NCBI RefSeq assembly: GCF_016894385.1
Contig: NZ_CP069811.1
Span: 1,712,501-1,776,500, forward strand
Source: Cupriavidus oxalaticus
Lineage (GTDB): Bacteria; Pseudomonadota; Gammaproteobacteria; Burkholderiales; Burkholderiaceae
DNA length: 64,000 nucleotides
Direction: 5' to 3'
A model generated the notes under the pieces. The model had not been told where the DNA came from and made no database searches. It saw only the letters and a program-made list of their open reading frames with translations. Position 1 is the stretch's first letter. Each line of letters starts with the position of its first letter. Below, piece by piece: positions 59,001 through 64,000 of this stretch. Both the position numbers and the translations under genes were made by a program.

Positions 59001-59075
59001 GAAAGAGCGGGAAAGAGCGGGAAAAGAGCGGGAAAAGAGCGGGAAAAGAGCGGGAAAAGAGCGGGAAAAGAGCGG
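59001..59075. repeat. 10/11-bp tandem repeat, seven copies
   Basis: GAAAGAGCGG occurs twice (59001, 59011), then GAAAAGAGCGG five times (59021 to 59075). Located between two convergent genes. The purine-only runs on this strand contrast with the GC-rich surroundings. Confidence 0.9.
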
Positions 59076-59120
59076 CGGCGCAGTGAACCTGCGCCGCCGC
59101 TCTCGCCATTCTCCTGCCCC

Positions 59121-59855
59121 TCATTCGGAAGCCAGCAACCCGTAGCGCTGCACGCGGATGTGGTTGATCACGTCGTGCACCCCGAACACGCGCTCCGCAA
59201 TGTCCTCGATATCGTACTTGGTGTGGCGGTCGTTGACCTTGCCTTCCAGTGTCACCACGCCCTCCTGCACGCGCACCTCGACGTCGCTGACATCGAGTTC
59301 GTCATCGCGCGCCAGCCGGTTGCAGACCTCATCGTGGATGCGGTCGTCGTCGCGCCGGTAGTTGCGCGGGCCGGCGGGACGGCGCTGCGAGGGGGTGTCC
59401 CACTCGTCGGCAAAGTCGTCATAGCCGAATGCCTCGCGTTCATAGCGCTCGTCTTGCCAGCGCCGGTAGCCATAGCGCTCAGGCTCGCCATAGCCGCCAT
59501 AGTCTCCATCTCGCTGATGACGCTCGTAGGCGCTGCGGCCCGCGCCCGCTGGCCTGCGCCGCGACCATTCCTCCTCGTAGCGCGCATCGTCACGCCCACT
59601 GGCGGCGTAAGGGGGACGCTCGGCCGGCCAGCGCCATTCCTCGATGTACATCCCATACCACTCCTCGTCGCCTGGCGTCACGTCCTGGGTCTGGTCGCGC
59701 GGCAGGCGCTCGGCGGTGTTGCCATAGCGGCCACCGCTGAGCCCGCGCTGGCGCCGGTTGCGCGACTGGGCCGGGATGCCGCTGTAGCCCTGGTCGTTGC
59801 TGCCGTACAGCCTGTCGGCGCGCCTGCGCAGGTAGTTGTCGTCGCTCTGTCTCAT
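59121..59855 (-). CDS. Large BON-domain protein, paralogue of the 30242 gene
   Basis: 244 residues. The N-terminal two thirds are polar, rich in Arg, Tyr, Gly, Asp and Glu (YGGYGEPERYGYRRWQDER), likely disordered, and contain EEWYGMYIEEWRWP. The C-terminus is a BON domain with the same GPRNYRRDDDRIHDEVCNRL lead-in and IEDIAERVFGVHDVINHIRV ending as the 30242 protein. No signal peptide. A 3-copy 11-bp repeat precedes the start. Confidence 0.82.
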   Translation of the reverse strand: MRQSDDNYLRRRADRLYGSNDQGYSGIPAQSRNRRQRGLSGGRYGNTAERLPRDQTQDVTPGDEEWYGMYIEEWRWPAERPPYAASGRDDARYEEEWSRRRPAGAGRSAYERHQRDGDYGGYGEPERYGYRRWQDERYEREAFGYDDFADEWDTPSQRRPAGPRNYRRDDDRIHDEVCNRLARDDELDVSDVEVRVQEGVVTLEGKVNDRHTKYDIEDIAERVFGVHDVINHIRVQRYGLLASE

Positions 59856-59863
59856 CGTCGTGC

Positions 59864-59896
59864 TCCTATGTTGGCCCTATGTTGGTCCTATGTTGG
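59864..59896. repeat. 11-bp tandem repeat, three copies
   Basis: TCCTATGTTGG, CCCTATGTTGG and TCCTATGTTGG lie just upstream of the BON gene at 59855 and 13 bp after the end of the nuclease gene. The third copy is followed by a degenerate CCCTAATGTTTG. Confidence 0.85.
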
Positions 59897-59909
59897 CCCT
59901 AATGTTTGC

Positions 59910-60677
59910 CTAGGCTTCGGTCCGGATCTCGGGGCCATCGGCAGCCGAAGGCACTTCCGCCAACGGCACCTCGAAGCAGGCCAGCAGCGGCAGGTGGTCG
60001 GAGGCGACCCGCGCCAGCGGCGAGCGGTGGCTGGCCACCGAGACCAGGTGCGCGCGCGGCGAGACCCAGATCCGGTCCAGCGCGAAGATCGGCAGCCGCG
60101 AGGGAAACGTCGCCGTGTGCGGGGTCTGCTCGAAGTACGCGTGCAGCCAGCGCAGCGGACGTCCCCACAAGAACCATTCGTTGACATCGCCCACCAGGAT
60201 GGTGGGCAAAGGCGGGGCCGCGGCCACGTAGTTCAGCAGTTGCTGCACCTGGTGGCGCCGTTCGCCGGGACGCAGCCCCAGGTGCGTGGCAATCACGCGC
60301 AGCGCGCTGGCGTGCCCCGCTGCCATGCAGGCAAGCGTGACGTCGATCGCGCCGCGCGCCTCGCAGCCCTTCACCGTGAGGTCGATCTGGCTGACCGCCT
60401 GCGGCGCGAAGCGCGTCAGCAGGGCATTGCCATAATCCGCATTGCCGCGCACGCGGGTAAAGCCCGACACCACGTGCATGCCGGTGTGCCCGGCCAGGTA
60501 TTCGAGCGTGTGATCGTTGCTGCTGCCCGATTCCACTTCCTGCAGCGCGACGATATCGGCGCGGAGTTCTTCCAGCACCGTCGCGATCCGGTCGGGCCGG
60601 TAACGGCGGTCGGTACCGACCGCGCGATGGATGTTGTAGCTGACCACCGTCATCCGCGCGAGCCCGGCGGACCGCAT
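59910..60677 (-). CDS. Endonuclease/exonuclease/phosphatase (EEP) family protein
   Basis: 255 residues from ATG 60677; the frame is open to 60872 and the true start is uncertain (ATG 60653 gives MTVVSYNIHRAVG directly). Metal and catalytic residues are in place: YNIHRAVG, DIVALQEVESGSSNDH, GNALLTR, VIATHLGLRPGERR, LVGDVNEW (GD-x-N) and RVASDHLPLLA. The family includes nucleases, phosphodiesterases and phosphoinositide phosphatases. No signal peptide with these starts. Role unknown. Confidence 0.82.
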   Translation of the reverse strand: MRSAGLARMTVVSYNIHRAVGTDRRYRPDRIATVLEELRADIVALQEVESGSSNDHTLEYLAGHTGMHVVSGFTRVRGNADYGNALLTRFAPQAVSQIDLTVKGCEARGAIDVTLACMAAGHASALRVIATHLGLRPGERRHQVQQLLNYVAAAPPLPTILVGDVNEWFLWGRPLRWLHAYFEQTPHTATFPSRLPIFALDRIWVSPRAHLVSVASHRSPLARVASDHLPLLACFEVPLAEVPSAADGPEIRTEA

Positions 60678-60917
60678 GGGGCCGCAGTGCAGGGCCTGGC
60701 TGGCATCCGGCACGCTGCACTGGTCATTGGCCGCTTGCGCGCTCGCAGGTCCGCACACTTGCGCAGGATTTACAAGAGGCGGTAAGTCCGGTTGCATTCG
60801 CATTTTGCCGCGCCACGATGGCTGGAAGGGCTGGCAAGGCCGTTGCCCGCGCGGCGGCATGACGCCGCACACGTGGCTAGCGGCCGTTGCGCAAATTTCC
60901 CTGTCAGGCGTTCAGAA

Positions 60918-61268
60918 TCAGGCACCGTCCAGGAACTCGCTGCGCGGGCCAAGGCGGCGGCCCAGCTCCGGACTGACCCAGCGTGTCCCCTCCATATACG
61001 GGTCAGCCGTGCGCTGCACGGACGGGCTGGCCATGCCGGGCTGCGCCGGCACGGTAGAAGGCTGGGCCTCGGGCGCCGGCGCGAGGTCCTGGCGCGTGGA
61101 AGTGTTGGCGCCCTGCGTATATGGGTCGAACTTGTCGGTGCTGCGCGCGCCCTGCGAATAAGGATCGTAGGTGCCGCCCGGCGTGCCAGGCGTCATCTGG
61201 GCCATGGCGGGAATCGCAGCGGCAAGCGCGACAGCGGCGAGGAGTCGGCTGGGTCGGATATGCTTCAT
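60918..61268 (-). CDS. Secreted small protein, YDPY-type repeat
   Basis: 116 residues. The signal peptide (RLLAAVALAAAIPAMA) is cleaved near Gln24. The mature chain is Pro/Thr/Ser/Gln-rich with three related segments, TYDPYSQGARSTD, KFDPYTQGANTST and TADPYMEGTRWV, spaced regularly. Strong RBS GGAGGT, but the start codon lies in a long inverted repeat (61266-61311). No family recognised. Confidence 0.75.
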   Translation of the reverse strand: MKHIRPSRLLAAVALAAAIPAMAQMTPGTPGGTYDPYSQGARSTDKFDPYTQGANTSTRQDLAPAPEAQPSTVPAQPGMASPSVQRTADPYMEGTRWVSPELGRRLGPRSEFLDGA

Positions 61269-61311
61269 GGTTACCTCCGTTCAGGGCGCGATGTGCGCGC
61301 CAGTAACCATG
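61266..61311 (-). promoter_or_regulatory. Leader hairpin overlapping the start codon, with a 9-codon upstream ORF
   Basis: CATGGTTAC (61303-61311 on the minus strand) and GTAACCATG (61266-61274) form a perfect 9-bp inverted repeat. Inside it is a second stem GGCGCG-CACAT-CGCGCC. In the mRNA the arm GUAACCAUG contains the start codon and follows the GGAGG site, so the fold would hide translation initiation. The upstream arm also begins a 9-codon ORF MVTGAHIAP that stops 14 bp before the main ATG. Confidence 0.55.
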
Positions 61312-61376
61312 AACAAGCGAAAGGCGTGCCTGTGGCGTGTGGCCCCGGCTACGTCCCCTCGCTTGCGGCAAGCGGC

Positions 61377-64000
61377 TCAGGCCATGCTGACCTTGTCCCG
61401 CACGCCGGCCTGCTGCGTCCCGCTTTTGCCGCGCGCCAGCACCGGCACCAGCGCCGCGCCGGTATGGCTGGCCGGGATCCGCGCCAGCGACTCCGGATCG
61501 GCTGCGCCGATGATGGTGCCGCCGCCCGCGCCGCCTTCCGGCCCCAGGTCGATGATCCAGTCGGCCTCGGCGATCACGTCGAGGTCATGCTCGATCACCA
61601 CCACGCTGTGGCCGCCGTCGGTGAGGCGATGCAGCACGCGGATCAGGCGCGCCACGTCGGCCATGTGCAGGCCGACGGTCGGCTCGTCCAGCACATACAG
61701 CGTATGCGGCGCCTTCTGGCCGCGGCGTGTGATGTCGTCGCGCACCTTGCTCAGTTCGGTGACCAGCTTGATGCGCTGCGCCTCGCCGCCGGACAGCGTC
61801 GGCGACGGCTGGCCCAGTGTCAGGTAGCCCAGCCCGACGTCCTTCATCAGCTGCAGCGGGTGCGCAATATTGGACATCGATGCAAAGAATTCCACCGCTT
61901 CGTCGATCTCCATGGTCAGCACGTCGCCGATGTTCTTGCCGCGCCAGGTGACGGCGAGCGTCTCGGGATTGAAGCGCTGTCCGTGACAGACATCGCATGG
62001 CACTTTCACGTCCGGCAGGAAGCTCATGCCGATGGTGCGCACGCCCTGCCCTTCGCACGCGGGACAGCGGCCATCGCCGGTGTTGAACGAGAAGCGCGAC
62101 GCGGTATAGCCGCGCGCACGCGCCTCGAGCGTATCGGCGAACAGCCGTCGGATCGTGTCCCATACGCCGATGTACGTCGCCGGGCATGAACGAGGGGTCT
62201 TGCCGATCGGGGTCTGGTCGACTTCGAGCACGCGGTCGATCGATTCCCAGCCGGTGATGGCGTCGCAGCCATACCAGTCGTGGTCGACCTTGAGCGGCTT
62301 CTTCGCCGTTGCCTTGCCGCCCTTCGCCTCATCCTTGGCCGCATTGCGCGCGCGCCGCGTGGCCGGCGACGACAGCACCGAACGGCCCACCGCGTCGAGC
62401 AGATTGGTCATCAGCACGTCGCGCGCCAGCGTCGACTTGCCCGAGCCCGACACGCCGGTGATCGCCACCAGCCGCGACAGCGGGATGCGCGCGGTCACGC
62501 TGCGCAGGTTGTGCAGCGAAGCGCCGTGCACGGTCAGCCATGCGGCCGGATCGGCTGGCTTGCCGGCCGCGCCCGGCTGCACCGGACGGCGCGCCTGCAG
62601 CGGATGGATGATCGGCTGTGCCAGGAACTGGCCGGTGGTGGAAGCCGGCGCCGCGGCAAGGTCCGCCACCCCGCCCTGCGCCACCAGCGTGCCGCCGCGC
62701 TTGCCGGCGCCCGGGCCGATATCGATGATGTGGTCGGCACGGCGGATCGTGTCTTCGTCATGCTCCACCACGACCAGCGTATTGCCCTTGTCGCCCAGCT
62801 TGCGCAACGCATCGAGCAGGATCTGGTTGTCGCGCGGATGCAGGCCGATGGTGGGCTCGTCCAGCACGTAGCACACGCCCTGCAGGTTGCTGCCGAGCTG
62901 CGCCGCCAGCCGGATGCGCTGCGCCTCGCCGCCGGACAGGCTGGGCGCGGCGCGGTCCAGGCTCAGGTAGCCCAGCCCCACTTCTTCCAGGAACTGCAGC
63001 CGGCTGCCGATCTCGCTGATCACGTCGCGCGCGATCTCGGCGTCGCGGCCGGCCAGGCGCAGGCCGTCGACCCAGCGGCGGGTATCGGACACGGTCCATT
63101 GCGCCACGTCGACGATGGCCTGCGTATCGAATGTGACCGCGCGCGCCACCGGGTTCAGGCGCGTGCCATGGCAGTCGGGGCACGGCGCATCGCCCACGCC
63201 TTCGGGTTCCAGCTCCTCCGACGGCAGGCTTTGCTCGCGGCCGCGGTTGTCGTCGGCCAGCACGGTATCGTCGTACGCCGCGCGCTGCTCGCGCGTCAGC
63301 GCCAGGCCGGTGCCGACGCAGCTGCCGCACCAGCCGTGCTTGCTGTTGTACGAGAACATGCGCGGATCCAGCTCGGGATAGCTGGTGCCGCATTCGGGGC
63401 AGGCGCGCTTGGTCGAGAACACCTTGACCTCGCCCACGTGCGCGGTGCCGCCGTTGGTCATGGCGTGGTCCAGCCCGTCGAGCGGCGCCAGCAGGTGCAT
63501 CACGCCCTTGCCCGCCTCCAGCGCCTGCGCCAGCAGCGCGCGCAGTTGCGGCTCGTGCTCCGGCGTGATGACCAGGTCGCCGACCGGCAGCTCGATGGTG
63601 TGCTCGCGGAAGCGGTCCAGGCGCGGCCACGGATCCACCGGCAGGAACTCGCCGTCGACGCGCAGATGCGTATTGCCGCGCGCCTTGGCCCATTTCGCCA
63701 GGTCGGTATAGACGCCCTTGCGGTTGACCACCAGCGGCGCGAGGAAACCGACGTGCTGGCCGCGATGGTCGCGCAGCAACTGCGCGGCGATCGATTCCGG
63801 GCTCTGCGACGTCACCGGCGCGCCGTCATGCACGCAGTGCTGGATGCCCAGCTTGACGTACAGCAGGCGCAGGAAGTGCCAGACTTCCGACGTGGTCGCC
63901 ACCGTGCTCTTGCGGCCGCCGCGCGACAGGCGCTGCTCGATCGCGACGGTGGGCGGGATGCCGTAGACCGCATCGACCTCGGGCCGCCCCGCCGGCTGCA
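61377..64000 (-). CDS. UvrA-family excinuclease ATPase, 5' end beyond the window
   Basis: 874 codons visible; the N-terminus with the first Walker A lies beyond the right edge. In order: IEQRLSRGGRKSTVATTSEV; a UvrB-binding-like region; the first zinc site CPECGTSYPELDPR with CGSC; LSGGEAQRIRLAAQLGSNLQ; the second Walker A VSGSGKSTLARDVL; the second zinc site CPACEGQGVRTIG and CDVCHGQRF; LSGGEAQRIKLVTELS and YVLDEPTVGLH. The insertion domain between GTGLA and CPDCHGTRL is only about 45 residues, against about 130 in E. coli UvrA. It may be a UvrA paralogue or part of a larger fused protein. Confidence 0.9.
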   Translation of the reverse strand, partial: QPAGRPEVDAVYGIPPTVAIEQRLSRGGRKSTVATTSEVWHFLRLLYVKLGIQHCVHDGAPVTSQSPESIAAQLLRDHRGQHVGFLAPLVVNRKGVYTDLAKWAKARGNTHLRVDGEFLPVDPWPRLDRFREHTIELPVGDLVITPEHEPQLRALLAQALEAGKGVMHLLAPLDGLDHAMTNGGTAHVGEVKVFSTKRACPECGTSYPELDPRMFSYNSKHGWCGSCVGTGLALTREQRAAYDDTVLADDNRGREQSLPSEELEPEGVGDAPCPDCHGTRLNPVARAVTFDTQAIVDVAQWTVSDTRRWVDGLRLAGRDAEIARDVISEIGSRLQFLEEVGLGYLSLDRAAPSLSGGEAQRIRLAAQLGSNLQGVCYVLDEPTIGLHPRDNQILLDALRKLGDKGNTLVVVEHDEDTIRRADHIIDIGPGAGKRGGTLVAQGGVADLAAAPASTTGQFLAQPIIHPLQARRPVQPGAAGKPADPAAWLTVHGASLHNLRSVTARIPLSRLVAITGVSGSGKSTLARDVLMTNLLDAVGRSVLSSPATRRARNAAKDEAKGGKATAKKPLKVDHDWYGCDAITGWESIDRVLEVDQTPIGKTPRSCPATYIGVWDTIRRLFADTLEARARGYTASRFSFNTGDGRCPACEGQGVRTIGMSFLPDVKVPCDVCHGQRFNPETLAVTWRGKNIGDVLTMEIDEAVEFFASMSNIAHPLQLMKDVGLGYLTLGQPSPTLSGGEAQRIKLVTELSKVRDDITRRGQKAPHTLYVLDEPTVGLHMADVARLIRVLHRLTDGGHSVVVIEHDLDVIAEADWIIDLGPEGGAGGGTIIGAADPESLARIPASHTGAALVPVLARGKSGTQQAGVRDKVSMA

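Noticed and set aside
61360..61374. Hairpin CGCTTG-CGG-CAAGCG after the UvrA-family gene as intrinsic terminator
   Set aside because: Stem is short and not followed by a T-tract in the direction of transcription.

Overview
The window is very GC-rich DNA with dense, mostly short-spaced genes. Two Bug/TctC-type periplasmic binding proteins, a FlhD-family regulator, paired IclR regulators and many small BON/DUF proteins point to a beta-proteobacterium of the Burkholderiales, most like Cupriavidus or Ralstonia. This is inferred from gene content, since no rRNA or tRNA is present. I saw no CRISPR array, insertion sequence or phage gene. Both ends cut genes: a sugar-dehydrogenase lipoprotein on the left and a UvrA-family protein on the right.

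Layout. 1-6500: sugar dehydrogenase lipoprotein, a MarR regulator divergent from a Bug protein, then sulfatase, arginase, a host-attachment-like protein and a small lipoprotein. 6700-11800: a HutC-type GntR repressor divergent from a GMC oxidoreductase / TauD-type dioxygenase / aldehyde dehydrogenase operon, with two palindromic operators between them. 11900-15500: AI-2E-type permease, two tiny Cys-rich proteins, and GabD. 15500-19900: an unknown protein, a FlhD homologue translationally coupled to an Fnr-type [4Fe-4S] regulator, and a divergent PAS-PAS hybrid histidine kinase. 19900-27600: a second Bug protein, two overlapping IclR genes, and a divergent operon of atypical MBL protein, FAD monooxygenase, DUF2783 and MFS transporter, probably for catabolism of an aromatic or similar acid.

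27600-35100 and 56700-61300 are two arms of a stress-type island: BON-domain proteins, DUF2188, an erythromycin-esterase-like protein, a flavodoxin-fold protein, CinA C-terminal amidohydrolase, a PA2169-type four-helix protein, disordered small proteins, and an EEP nuclease/phosphatase. Between them (35529-56729) lies a same-strand glycogen/trehalose block: glgE, treS-maltokinase, glgB, glgX, malQ, glgP, treZ, treY. Within it glgB, glgX and malQ are linked by 4-base ATGA overlaps and treZ/treY by TAATG. The block encodes trehalose-to-maltose-to-maltose-1-phosphate-to-glucan conversion (TreS/Mak/GlgE/GlgB), glucan breakdown (GlgX/MalQ/GlgP) and glucan-to-trehalose conversion (TreY/TreZ). There is no glgA or glgC in view, so here alpha-glucan could be made from maltose-1-phosphate rather than ADP-glucose.

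Best leads: the GntR double operator with a corrected GTG start; the fnr-flhD coupling; a 5' leader hairpin burying a start codon at 61266-61311; the MBL protein without its metal motif; the GlgE with a 440-residue extra N-terminus; an AT-rich motif recurring upstream of stress and trehalose genes; and many short in-phase tandem repeats in gaps and in coding sequence.
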